The notes below the pieces were generated by a model that saw only the letters and a list, made by a program, of their open reading frames with translations, was not told the DNA's origin and searched no databases. DNA of 64,000 nucleotides. Source: Ardenticatenaceae bacterium. GTDB taxonomy: Bacteria > Chloroflexota > Anaerolineae > Promineifilales > Promineifilaceae. A program made the translations under genes and the position numbers. This document shows positions 22,268 through 31,767 of this stretch, piece by piece (positions within the stretch are counted from its first letter, which is position 1; each line of letters opens with the position of its first letter). The stretch is taken from contig JACKBQ010000002.1 in NCBI GenBank assembly GCA_020634455.1, forward strand, positions 1 through 64,000. The letters are read 5' to 3'.

Positions 22268-24375
22268 TACCCAGATACGAAGATTGGTTCCATGTCCATT
22301 GCGCTGTTGGTGGTCAGGCGAGAAATTTCGATCATGGTATCACGCTGATAAACATATAAATCTGTATTGCCACCGACGGTGCGCTGCACAATCAGATGAT
22401 TTTCGTCTATCCAGGTGGGGTAGCTGCCATCGGCCACAATGCTTATGTTGTTGCTGCCATCTTTGTTGACTACAAATACATTAGATGCCGTCGTGTAAGC
22501 AATCTTTGAACAGTCTGGCGAAAATCTTGGATCGGCAAGGTTGCTGCTCATGACAACGGCCGTTGTTTCATCTGTTGCCCTATTCAATAACCATAGCCCA
22601 CTGTTGTTGATAAACGCCAGTTCATCTTGCTCGGAACACCAATCAACTCCGGTTGCCAAAATTTCGCTGCTGCCAGGACTAATGCCCAGGCCAGCCGCAA
22701 CTGGACGAATGTTGAGGTAGGTTTGGCCAGTGCGGTTGCTTAAAAAGGCAAACTCAGTACCATCTGGGCTCAGACGGCCGTTCCAATCCTCACTGTCGCC
22801 AAACGGATCGGCTGTTGCCCGATAAACGCTGCCGCTGAGCAAATCCAAAATGTGAATGCGCGAATTATCGCTGTTGGCGGTTAGGAACGGTTTGTAGGTA
22901 TCCGCGTCAAAGATGATGTAACGGCCGTTTGCCGAAGCGGCCAGTCGTTGGGTATCGCTAATCACACCATCCGTCAATGGAATCGGATCGCCGACCGACT
23001 CAAACCCATCCATTTGTAAATAAAAGAGCTTGTTTATACCTTCCGAACGATTCGATACAAAAACCACACCGTTAAATCGTTCGTTGAGCCGTTCGTCAAA
23101 ATTAGAGGCAGTTACTTCAACGACATAGCCAAATTCGTAAAGCGTTTCTTTTTGCATGGCGGTGGCAAAGAAGAGGTTGGCCGTTTCATTGGCTTCGGGA
23201 TTGTCTTCTGTGAGGGGAACGGCCGTTTGAAAACGCCGCAACTGTAAAGGCAAAACGCTGCTTCGCGTTAGCGTCATCACAAAATCAGCCCGATGCTCAT
23301 AAAAACTGTTGTCTGGGAACTTGGAAAAGTAAGAGGAGATATTTTGTGGTTGGTCAATAATGAGCTTGGCATTGGGTATTAATTGGTCAGAAACAGTTTC
23401 CATCAATACCGTGCTGGTAAGCACTGGTGGCGTCAGCAAGATACGTACAGTTTCTCCGCCTGCCCGCAAAAAGGCCGTTCGGGCGTCATGAAACGCTTCA
23501 ATACCTTCGTTTGGTGTGCCGATTTCTGATTTGAGGCCATGCAACGTTGGCCCGCGCATGAAGTTAAAGCCCGCAAATCCTAACGTGGTTGTCGTTGCAG
23601 GCATATTTGTGCGTACCATGTGTGCCGACCGAAACGTAAGAATTGGCACCTCCTTCTCCGCATCCCATTTGAGTTCCAATAATAATACGCCTTCGCCAGC
23701 TTGCGAGATTAGATCGACTGTTATCAAAAGTGTATTATTGTCTAACTCCTCAAATAAGACATTTTCTGCATGTTGTAGATAATCATTGATGGTGAAAGGG
23801 TCGCCAATGAACCCGGTTCGCAGCGCGGATCCTTGCAACATTGGTCTGTCAATGCCGCTGGGATTGTAAAATCCATCGGCGGTCATCACAACCACGATCG
23901 GTTTGTCATTGCTGGCTTTGTGGGTAATCCAGAAACGATTGGGTCCTTTTTGGAGATAATGCGCATCAATCTCTGGTTGGGGAATGCCACTGGAGTTCGA
24001 TGTGCAAGGTGTTATTGTCCAAGTGTTTCTTGTCTCAGTTATCACTTCAATGTTGTTAAAGCTCATAAACGGCCGTCCTCCGGCACGTGCTTCAACAGAC
24101 CAGCCCTCTGGATTATCCAGGATGAAAGGGCAAGCCATAGCGTTTAATTCAGAAAACGTGCGCTGATCCAACGTTGTCAGGGGCATTTCATTGGGGTCTG
24201 GTTCAAACGACTCGCCTGCCCGACTTGCCAATTCTGTTTTCCGTAATTCATACTCACTAATTGCGTCGTCCGCTCCACTCAAAGGTTTAGCAGCAACCTG
24301 CCAAACCATACCCAGCATAGCAAATAGCAATAAACAGATTCCTCCGATGTGTAAATAACCGGAAGTCTTGTTCAC
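22234..24375 (-). CDS. Membrane-anchored TolB/WD40-like beta-propeller protein
   Basis: 713 residues using a GTG start at 24375 with GGAGG 7 bases upstream; an in-frame ATG 51 bases upstream lacks a site. An N-terminal anchor or signal (IGGICLLLFAMLGMVWQVAA) is followed by a long extracytoplasmic part. Residues from about 470 onward carry PD40-type blades: LAASANGRYIIFDADTYKP, LSPDGTEFAFLSNRTGQTYLNI and FSPDCSKIAYTTASNVFVV. The first 450 residues are beta-rich and unrecognised. It overlaps the convergent FmdE-like gene. It is likely a surface or periplasmic binding protein; function unknown. Confidence 0.75.
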   Translation of the reverse strand: MNKTSGYLHIGGICLLLFAMLGMVWQVAAKPLSGADDAISEYELRKTELASRAGESFEPDPNEMPLTTLDQRTFSELNAMACPFILDNPEGWSVEARAGGRPFMSFNNIEVITETRNTWTITPCTSNSSGIPQPEIDAHYLQKGPNRFWITHKASNDKPIVVVMTADGFYNPSGIDRPMLQGSALRTGFIGDPFTINDYLQHAENVLFEELDNNTLLITVDLISQAGEGVLLLELKWDAEKEVPILTFRSAHMVRTNMPATTTTLGFAGFNFMRGPTLHGLKSEIGTPNEGIEAFHDARTAFLRAGGETVRILLTPPVLTSTVLMETVSDQLIPNAKLIIDQPQNISSYFSKFPDNSFYEHRADFVMTLTRSSVLPLQLRRFQTAVPLTEDNPEANETANLFFATAMQKETLYEFGYVVEVTASNFDERLNERFNGVVFVSNRSEGINKLFYLQMDGFESVGDPIPLTDGVISDTQRLAASANGRYIIFDADTYKPFLTANSDNSRIHILDLLSGSVYRATADPFGDSEDWNGRLSPDGTEFAFLSNRTGQTYLNIRPVAAGLGISPGSSEILATGVDWCSEQDELAFINNSGLWLLNRATDETTAVVMSSNLADPRFSPDCSKIAYTTASNVFVVNKDGSNNISIVADGSYPTWIDENHLIVQRTVGGNTDLYVYQRDTMIEISRLTTNSAMDMEPIFVSGYHVVRLPVVTR

Positions 24376-24563
24376 GTCATCCTCCTTTTTTAATTGTTTG
24401 GAATAATTTTTAGGGATTGCAGGCAACTATGATGAAACTGTGATACACAAAATGGTAGAGAATTACATTGTAGCAAATATCCGTTGCTCAGGAGACAAAT
24501 TACAAGGTTTTGTTGCAAAGTAGAACTTGAAAATTATTGTGTCACTTTTGGAAATGTATTGCA

Positions 24564-24596
24564 AAAGGGCAAGATTTCTCCTGCCCTTTCTTTTTG
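24564..24596. terminator. Hairpin with T-run downstream of the secreted-protein gene
   Basis: AAAGGGCA and TGCCCTTT pair around a 10-base loop and are followed on the plus strand by CTTTTT; on the minus strand a shorter CTTTT run follows. It lies between two leftward genes, 60-90 bp after the stop at 24656. The remaining 24427-24655 shows no gene. Confidence 0.6.
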
Positions 24597-24655
24597 CTAT
24601 TCAATTGTAGTGGTGATGCGCGTTGGCGTAGGCCAACGACACATCTGTATTTAAA

Positions 24656-25513
24656 TTATTGACAGCTGTTGATCAGGTCGAAGCAAACCTCGCTTTCGGG
24701 CACGGCGCTGGCAAACGCGGTGTGGTAGGAGGGTTGTGGGCCGCTAAGGTTGCAAGAAACCCCAAATTCATCGGCCAGAGAACCGCCACCGTGCCAATAT
24801 TGGGTGGTGAGCAGCGACCAATCGCTAGAGCCAGCGGGCTGCCACCAGAGCCGCATATAGCGCGGGGACGGCACGTTGGGAATGGTTACATTGTTCAACT
24901 GTTCTCCTGCTGAAACGCTGATGCTGGCAAATTGAATTTCATCACCAATGGAGCCTTCATTGCCTAACAAAACATGAAATTCCAGGGTGCCGTCTGAAGG
25001 GGCTGTGTCTGTTGTGAAAATATTGATGTTGGAATCACAACCAACGTTCGGGCCGGGGCCGATCCCTTTCCAATCCACACCACAAACGGCAGAAAGGTAC
25101 GTTGGTACATCGTTGGGGTCGGAAGAAACGACATAGGAGTAGGTGGCGGGTGGGTAGGGGGTTGTGTTTAGGCTGTTCATTACGGCCGTATTCGTCCCCG
25201 CAGATGCCTGGAATTGGCTCATCACCGTATACTCATGTACGCTGTTGACATAATAATTATAAGAAACCAGCAGCCCGTTGGCACGCACATCAAACAAATC
25301 ATCATTTGGTACGCCACCAGAGTCACACACCCCAAAATAAACTGTCTGATCCGCTGCACAGGTGTAGCTAAAATCCAGTGAACCAAGTGGCGTAAAATAA
25401 CCTGTACCTGCCCCATAACAGTCTGCCGAACTTGCATAAGTAGGGCCAACCTGAACCGCAAAAACCAGCGCGGCAATAAGTGAACTGACTAGCAAAAACA
25501 ACTTGAGTTTCAT
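24656..25513 (-). CDS. Secreted protein of unknown function
   Basis: 285 residues. A signal peptide (LFLLVSSLIAALVFAVQVGPTYA) is cleaved near residue 27. The mature part is Ser/Thr/Asn-rich and beta-strand-rich, with six or more Cys residues likely to form disulfides (ADCYGAGTG, YTCAADQ, GVCDSGG, AVCGVDW, VGCDSN, VSCNLSG, CFDLINSC). YTVMSQFQASAGTNTAVMNS and RYMRLWWQPAGSSDW are distinctive. I do not recognise a domain. The 590-bp gap upstream (25514-26103) is AT-rich and carries one ACGGCCGT (26035) plus the lipoprotein promoter, but no gene I can support. Confidence 0.7.
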   Translation of the reverse strand: MKLKLFLLVSSLIAALVFAVQVGPTYASSADCYGAGTGYFTPLGSLDFSYTCAADQTVYFGVCDSGGVPNDDLFDVRANGLLVSYNYYVNSVHEYTVMSQFQASAGTNTAVMNSLNTTPYPPATYSYVVSSDPNDVPTYLSAVCGVDWKGIGPGPNVGCDSNINIFTTDTAPSDGTLEFHVLLGNEGSIGDEIQFASISVSAGEQLNNVTIPNVPSPRYMRLWWQPAGSSDWSLLTTQYWHGGGSLADEFGVSCNLSGPQPSYHTAFASAVPESEVCFDLINSCQ

Positions 25514-26103
25514 TTGAAGTATCTCCTATACAAGGTGTCATCATAAAGCGATTGTGGATTGCGTTACTGCCAGAGTGATTGAAACCCCTTTTCATTTCCC
25601 CTCCAGGCAGCAAATCGCCTTTTTGCATTTATCATGACTATGTGGATTTTTAAACTGGCAAAAGAGAGAAATTTTTTAGTTGCTTAAACCATGCACCCTC
25701 CTGTGAATGAATGAGCAAACACGATAAATGTTTGCTATTGCTTACAAGTATCTGGCAACAACTACCATAACCCGCGAACAGCACCTGGCAAAAGCCACGC
25801 AAAAATAACGGCACACAACAAAACCGATTTGGTGATGGATGATTGCAAGCAACTGTAAAGGCAAAGCCACGAAAAATGCTGTAACTTGATAGATTTTTGC
25901 TACTTGGGGTAGCCAAGAGAACACTGTGGGCAGTGTAGTAGATTCAAATTTGTGTGTCAAGGTTTTTTTCAGATTGTGTGTTCTGTCATTTTTTATGCGG
26001 TGGATGTAAGTCTTGTGTCAGGTTTGTTGAGGATACGGCCGTTACACTTCAGGTGCCAGTTAATCATTAAACTATTTAGATGGTTATCACTTGGAGGAAT
26101 CCT

Positions 26104-27015
26104 ATGTCTCTTCTCATTAAGCGTCTTTTTACACTATTTTTGGTTTTATTTTTTGCGGGAGTTTTGCTGCTGGGTCAGGTTGCGTGTTCTCCAACCCAAC
26201 AACAAGCCCCTGGCAATTTGCTTGGCGCTATCAGCAACACGGTGGATACCACCCTGGAAGAACCTTCTGAATTGGTTTTTGCCGGACAGGTGGCTGATGC
26301 AAACGGCCGTTGGGCCAATGGCTACGTGGCTGTATTGTTTAAAAATGGGGTAGAAATTGCCCGCACCAATACGGGCCTTCTGGATGCCCCCTTGTCTGGT
26401 GCAGGCCCGATGGACGGCGTCTTTGAACTGCGCATTCGCAATGAATACAAGCTCAAGCAAACCCACGCCTTTTTTAATGCTGACAGCCAACCTATTGAGA
26501 TGAAAAATGTGATGGGCATGGTGGGCACGCGCTACATTGGTAACTGGTTGGGCAAGCTCACTCCCAACAGCAGCCGCACCATTGCTGTGCCAGAAAAGCA
26601 GTTGGCCTACACCGTTGTCATTCTGGAAATGCCGCTAGACCAGCTTCCTGAAAGTCACCAATCTGGCAACCTTTCCTTGAATGGAACATTGCTGGTGACC
26701 AGTGCAACAGAAGCAGGCGGCGCTGGAAACATTGCTTTTCAGGCGACTCCGGTAGCGCAACCTACGCCATTGCCCCCGGCCAACATTCAGCTAACTGTGC
26801 TGCCCAGCCGCAGCAACGGCCAGGATTGGCACCTTCAGTTGACTGGTTACTATGGCAACCGTTGGGACGTGTGGGAAACATACGTGGTTGGCTACGGCCA
26901 CAGCATGAGTTGGGAAACGTTTAAAGAAGCGGTGCTGGTTTACAACCCACACCTGGAAGCTGATGGGTTTGTCTTTTATCCGGACAAAGCGTACTTGCTC
27001 CCCTCTGTGCAATAA
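26104..27015 (+). CDS. Predicted lipoprotein with C-terminal LysM-like segment
   Basis: 303 residues from the ATG at 26104, which has TTGGAGGAA 6 bases upstream; a further upstream ATG (26080) lacks a site. The signal helix RLFTLFLVLFFAGVLLLG ends at lipobox GQVAC. The middle domain (FAGQVADANGRWANGYVAVLFKNG) looks like a carboxypeptidase-regulatory or fibronectin-like beta sandwich. The end (ETFKEAVLVYNPHLEADGFVFYPDKAYLLPS) resembles a degenerate LysM repeat (yNp...a...iypGq...l). Probably cell-envelope associated. A strong bidirectional terminator follows. Confidence 0.7.
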   Translation: MSLLIKRLFTLFLVLFFAGVLLLGQVACSPTQQQAPGNLLGAISNTVDTTLEEPSELVFAGQVADANGRWANGYVAVLFKNGVEIARTNTGLLDAPLSGAGPMDGVFELRIRNEYKLKQTHAFFNADSQPIEMKNVMGMVGTRYIGNWLGKLTPNSSRTIAVPEKQLAYTVVILEMPLDQLPESHQSGNLSLNGTLLVTSATEAGGAGNIAFQATPVAQPTPLPPANIQLTVLPSRSNGQDWHLQLTGYYGNRWDVWETYVVGYGHSMSWETFKEAVLVYNPHLEADGFVFYPDKAYLLPSVQ

Positions 27016-27049
27016 TCCTCTTCCCTTCCCCCAAAAGAGGGTGTTCTAC

Positions 27050-27991
<942 letters not shown>

Positions 27992-28010
27992 ACCAATCTC
28001 CTAAAAAAGT

Positions 28011-28103
28011 AGGCAAGTGTGCAAGTGTGCAAGTGGCAAGTAAGGATTATTGGCCCGAGCACCCTTTCACCTTGTCACCTTGTCACCCCATCACCTTGTC
28101 ACC
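28011..28103 (-). repeat. Two-block tandem repeat (reverse-complement of 19345-19436)
   Basis: Block A (28011-28039) is four CAAGTGTG/CAAGTGGC-like units. Block B (28061-28103) is CACCTTGT/CACCCCAT-like units. The TGA stop of yraN is part of block B, just as the AGPS-like stop is part of the other copy. Confidence 0.75.
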
Positions 28104-28476
28104 ACCCCAAAACCGCATTGGGAATATGCTCGCAGCGCAGCAGTTTGCCGCTGCTATCCAGCTCCACCGCCACCAAATCAATGCGCCAATCCACATCCGG
28201 ATCATGTTCGCTCAGGTAAATTTGGGCCAGCTGAATGAGTTTGCGGCTTTTGTGCGGTGTTAACGCCTCTTCTGGTAAGCCCATTGCCCGCCCCTTGCGC
28301 GTTTTCACTTCTACAAACGCCAGCAACTCATCACCCGCCTGCGCAATGAGGTCAATTTCACCCTGTTGGCAGCGCCAGTTGCGGGCCACAATGCGGTAAC
28401 CTTCGGCCTCTAGCTTGGTGGCGGCAACCTTTTCGCCCCAGGCACCCAGCTTTTTGCGGGAGCCGCTAGTTGTCAT
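28099..28476 (-). CDS. YraN/UPF0102-family nuclease-fold protein
   Basis: 125 residues from the ATG at 28476; a longer frame upstream only reflects overlap with the glycosyltransferase gene. LGAWGEKVAATKLEAEGYRIVARNWRCQQGEIDLIAQAGDELLAFVEVKTRKG is the UPF0102 signature with the restriction-endonuclease-like acid/EVK residues. The family is predicted to be a structure-specific or Holliday-junction-type nuclease, largely unproven. It overlaps the end of the glycosyltransferase gene by 11 bp, so the two are translationally linked. Its stop codon lies in a tandem repeat. Confidence 0.9.
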   Translation of the reverse strand: MTTSGSRKKLGAWGEKVAATKLEAEGYRIVARNWRCQQGEIDLIAQAGDELLAFVEVKTRKGRAMGLPEEALTPHKSRKLIQLAQIYLSEHDPDVDWRIDLVAVELDSSGKLLRCEHIPNAVLGW

Positions 28477-29764
28477 GCGGCTGTTGTCCAGATTGGGTAG
28501 TGCTGCTGGGTAAAAACCAGCGGCGGCTGGCCGACTCTTTTTCTTCTGGGCGCAGCAATTTGCCAAGCTGCCCGACCACGGGTTGCAGTCGCTCAGAGTC
28601 AAAGATGCGGCGACCGTGCATCTTTTTGCGGCGCAGGTCCGGTCGTTCCTGGTGTAGCCGTTCATACAGATCGATGGTGCGCTGGATGGTGTTGTGAATG
28701 CCGAACCGTTCACTATCGTTGCGGGCGGCCTGAGCCATTTGCTGGCGACGTTCCGGGTTGCTGGCCAAGCCCACCAGGGCGGCTGCCAGTCCCCCGACTG
28801 GTTTGGTCGTTAGCAAACCAGAATGTCCTGATTCGACGGTATCCACAATGCCGGGAGACGAGACGGCCACCACTGGCAGCCCGGCAGCCATCGCCTCGAT
28901 GACCGTGAGCGGATGCACTTCGGTGGTGGAAGCGGTGGCGAACAGGTCGGCGGCGGCCAGGTAGTTGCCGACGTTTTCGTATGCCACTGCGCCGGTAAAA
29001 AGGACGCTTTGGGCGATGCCCAACTCTTTGGTGATGTTTTGTAGCTCCGCCTGGCTAGGGCCTTTGCCGATGATCATCAGGTGGAGATTGGGCACCACGT
29101 CTTTGGCGATGGCAAACTGCTCTAGCAAAATGTCCACATCTTTTTCTGGCGACAGACGGCCGACGTAGGTGACGAGTACGGCCGTTTCTGGCACACCTAA
29201 ATCTGTCTTGGTGAGCGGCGCGATGGGGAAATGGAATGGTTTCAAATCGACCCCATTTTCAATCACTTCGATAGGGCGACGCACGCCAAATTCTAGCATC
29301 ACGTCTCGCACGCTGGCGGAGGGGGTAATAACCACATCGGCGTAATCGGTAAATTCGGGCCATACCTGTCGCATGATGGCGTCGGCAGCGGGCTGTGGCA
29401 AGGAGGTGAAGGAGCCAGTGTACAAATCGTACCGGGTGTGGTTGGTGTAGACAATGGGGGAACGGCCGTATCGGTGTGCCATCTCAACACTCATAAACAG
29501 GTGGTGGCAATGAATAATATCCATCTCTTGTAGCAGCGCCTGCGCTTTGTTGCTGTAGCGCATACTAATGTAGTAGCCATAATCCCCCAACATGAGCCCC
29601 GGCGAACGCACGACACCTGGCTCGTCATCGGGGTCTGGTTCACCCAACGTAAAAATAGTGACCTCATGACCAGCTGCTTCCAAATGTTCTTTATAAAGTG
29701 AAACCATGCGAGTAACCCCGTTGATGACGGGTTTGTAGCAAGCAGTAACCATGCCTATACGCAT
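28466..29764 (-). CDS. GT4-family glycosyltransferase
   Basis: 432 residues, GT-B fold. The N-terminal acceptor domain begins RIGMVTACYKPVINGVTRMV and contains DIIHCHHLFMSVEMAHRYG. The donor domain (about 190-370) has VTYVGRLSPEKDVDILLEQFA and the EX7E region SSTEVHPLTVIEAMAAGLPVVA. It resembles diacylglycerol glucosyltransferases and mannosyltransferases that build membrane glycolipids. The C-terminal about 50 residues are basic and unusual. GAAGGGAGAAGGA is a strong ribosome site. It heads a two-gene unit with yraN. Confidence 0.9.
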   Translation of the reverse strand: MRIGMVTACYKPVINGVTRMVSLYKEHLEAAGHEVTIFTLGEPDPDDEPGVVRSPGLMLGDYGYYISMRYSNKAQALLQEMDIIHCHHLFMSVEMAHRYGRSPIVYTNHTRYDLYTGSFTSLPQPAADAIMRQVWPEFTDYADVVITPSASVRDVMLEFGVRRPIEVIENGVDLKPFHFPIAPLTKTDLGVPETAVLVTYVGRLSPEKDVDILLEQFAIAKDVVPNLHLMIIGKGPSQAELQNITKELGIAQSVLFTGAVAYENVGNYLAAADLFATASTTEVHPLTVIEAMAAGLPVVAVSSPGIVDTVESGHSGLLTTKPVGGLAAALVGLASNPERRQQMAQAARNDSERFGIHNTIQRTIDLYERLHQERPDLRRKKMHGRRIFDSERLQPVVGQLGKLLRPEEKESASRRWFLPSSTTQSGQQPHDN

Positions 29765-29906
29765 TTTCCTTCTCCCTTCAGGCTGGGTTTTATTTATGTA
29801 AACATTATTGCTTATTCTGAGGGGATTTTATGTTTACCATAAACCAGCCTAAACACGCAAAATCTTTTGACTATTTATACCACTAACCGGGATGTTTTTG
29901 TAAGCA

Positions 29907-29929
29907 AATTAAAAAGTTGCAGGCGCAAC
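29907..29929 (-). terminator. Rho-independent terminator of the cinA-like gene
   Basis: On the minus strand GTTGC and GCAAC pair around GCCT, followed by TTTTTAATTT, 54 bp after the stop codon. The rest of 29765-29982 is AT-rich with a partial inverted repeat (GGCTGG...CCAGCC) upstream of the glycosyltransferase. Confidence 0.7.
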
Positions 29930-29982
29930 AAATTTTTCCCAGTATAAAGCAGTACGCAAACAAGGTGATTTTGGTGCAAAGA

Positions 29983-31113
29983 CTAATTGTGAACCATCAG
30001 CCAGCGGCGCAGGTGGGTTAGGCCAAGAGTGAGCGCCCAATGGTCAATGTTTTCTGGATGGCCACCAAAGGAGCGTTGGGTGACGGAAACGCCGTGGTGG
30101 GAGGCTAAGGTGACCAGAATTTGCACGCCGCCCTGGGTGACGTTTTTGTAAACAATCAGGCTCAGGTCGGTGTTGGCTTGGCTGCGTAGGGCGTTGGCGG
30201 CGCTGCGACACCATTGGCTGAGGTTGTCACCTGTCAGAGTTTCTAGCTGAAGGGCTGCGGCTAAATCATTCCAGGTGCGGGCGGGGTGTAGCTGTACGTG
30301 GCCAGCAGCCTGGGAGAGGGTGGCCAGGGTGTTGTACAAAATGCCGTGGGTGTAACATTCAGCCAGACTGAGTTGCAAATTGCTTCGCGTGAGCTGTTGC
30401 AGCACAATGGTTTCCAGGCGATCTGCTTCGTTCCCAAATACATGGTCGCCGAGTCGTTGGGAAACGGCCGTTTTTAACCGCGCCAATTGTTCTTCAACAG
30501 CGGTCATTGTTTTGGCTTTGGCCCACAGCCGAATATTGGTCTGGCCTGCAAATGAATCGAAGGTTATGCGCTGACCCGGAATGGCGTTGAGGTCAGCTAA
30601 ATCTTGTTTAAGGCTGCTTTCCATGACGCCTACGCAGCGGAGAAGTGTCCAGCCGGTTTGCAATTCGCCGCTGAGTCGTTGGCGCAGGTAGGGCAGCACT
30701 TCGGTTTCCAAGAGGTAGGACATTTCACGGCGGCTGCCAGGTAAGCAAACCAGGACCCCGGCTTCTTCTTCCAGCATGAGGCCTGTTGCATTGGCTTCAC
30801 TGTTGCCAAGCACAACCCCTCCCTGAATGCCGGGTGGTTCGGAGATAGCTTTACGATGGGAAACGGCCGTTACCGCTTCGCGCGTAAAATCATCTTTGCT
30901 GTTACCCAAGCCTCCTGTGGCAATGACAAAATCGGCACGTCGCAGAGCCACCTTAAAGGCGTCGGCTATCATTTCCGGGTCATCTCCGACGGTAACTTTA
31001 CTGGTGAGAGCTACATTGACTTCACGTAGGCTGCGAGAGATGTAAGCTGCATTCGTGTCCAGGATGTCGCTTACAAGAAGCTCCGTGCCGATGCTAATGA
31101 TTTCCACTTTCAT
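29983..31113 (-). CDS. CinA-like protein (MoCF domain, degenerate C-terminal amidase domain)
   Basis: 376 residues from the ATG at 31113, where family similarity starts (KVEIISIGTELLVSDILDTNAAYISRSL). The MoCF/COG1058 domain (1-170) has IATGGLGNSKDDFTREAV, close to the usual GGLGPT-DD motif. A middle KH-like domain follows (about 180-250). The C-terminal PncC-like region starts LQLSLAECYTHGILYNTLATL, where functional enzymes have a conserved Ser/Thr-Gly-Gly; that signature is missing, so NMN deamidase activity is doubtful. CinA proteins are linked to pyridine-nucleotide repair and, in some bacteria, competence. No good ribosome site is visible. The cNMP-binding gene lies 57 bp upstream. Confidence 0.82.
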   Translation of the reverse strand: MKVEIISIGTELLVSDILDTNAAYISRSLREVNVALTSKVTVGDDPEMIADAFKVALRRADFVIATGGLGNSKDDFTREAVTAVSHRKAISEPPGIQGGVVLGNSEANATGLMLEEEAGVLVCLPGSRREMSYLLETEVLPYLRQRLSGELQTGWTLLRCVGVMESSLKQDLADLNAIPGQRITFDSFAGQTNIRLWAKAKTMTAVEEQLARLKTAVSQRLGDHVFGNEADRLETIVLQQLTRSNLQLSLAECYTHGILYNTLATLSQAAGHVQLHPARTWNDLAAALQLETLTGDNLSQWCRSAANALRSQANTDLSLIVYKNVTQGGVQILVTLASHHGVSVTQRSFGGHPENIDHWALTLGLTHLRRWLMVHN

Positions 31114-31169
31114 GTGTGTTACTACTAAGGGTTTAACTGTTTTTAACTTTTTAGCTTCGTTAACAGGCC

Positions 31170-31679
31170 CTATGATCCATCTAATTTTTGTTGTGACAAC
31201 ATCAATTGGTACTGACGAATGGTTAAATCGGTGTTGCGAATCTTGAAGGCGAGGTCTGCCGCCAGATTTTTCATCAACTTGTAACCCAGCTCTGGATAGG
31301 TGTCGCAAAGCTGCATTAAGCGGTCACGAGCGATGCGTAGCAGCATGGTATTGGCCTGGCTCACCCGGATTGTTGCGGAGCGTATTCCCTGGTCCACCAG
31401 GGCTACTTCGCCAAATACTTGCCCCTGACGGAGTTCTGTGAGAACAACCATCTCTGTTTCATCCACATCTCCACTGACAAAAGTGGGATTCATGACAACT
31501 TCAACCCCGCCACGGGCGATGACATACAGTTCGGTAGATTGGTCATGTTCTTTGAGCAAAATGTCGCCAGTTTGATAGCTTTCCGTGTCGCAAATTGCAG
31601 CCACTAGCTGTAGCTGTGTCTCGCTAAAGCTATCGAAGATGTCGGTTACAGATAAGATGGCAATAATTGATTGTTGCAT
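31170..31679 (-). CDS. Cyclic-nucleotide-binding-domain protein
   Basis: 169 residues from the ATG at 31679 (CAGGGA about 6 bases upstream). One cNMP-binding roll: YQTGDILLKEHDQSTELYVIARGGVEVVM and the phosphate-binding cassette GQVFGEVALVDQGIRSATIRV, which has FGE-A and an R-S-A-T end resembling functional nucleotide-binding cassettes. There is no DNA-binding domain; a C-terminal helix (NTDLTIRQYQLMLSQQ) may mediate partner contacts. It probably responds to cAMP, cGMP or c-di-nucleotide and may act with the neighbouring gene. Role unknown. Confidence 0.85.
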   Translation of the reverse strand: MQQSIIAILSVTDIFDSFSETQLQLVAAICDTESYQTGDILLKEHDQSTELYVIARGGVEVVMNPTFVSGDVDETEMVVLTELRQGQVFGEVALVDQGIRSATIRVSQANTMLLRIARDRLMQLCDTYPELGYKLMKNLAADLAFKIRNTDLTIRQYQLMLSQQKLDGS

Positions 31680-31767
31680 AAAACTCCCTGAGTTGTCAGT
31701 GTTTGACAGCGGGCATTCTAGCATAAAGCGATCTTTTTCAAAAGCGCAGAGCGGTGGGAAGGACTTT

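Noticed and set aside
25742..25960. 72-codon hydrophobic frame in the 25.5-26.1 kb spacer
   Set aside because: AT-rich, Cys/Val-rich, no ribosome site; hydrophobicity probably reflects T-rich codons.
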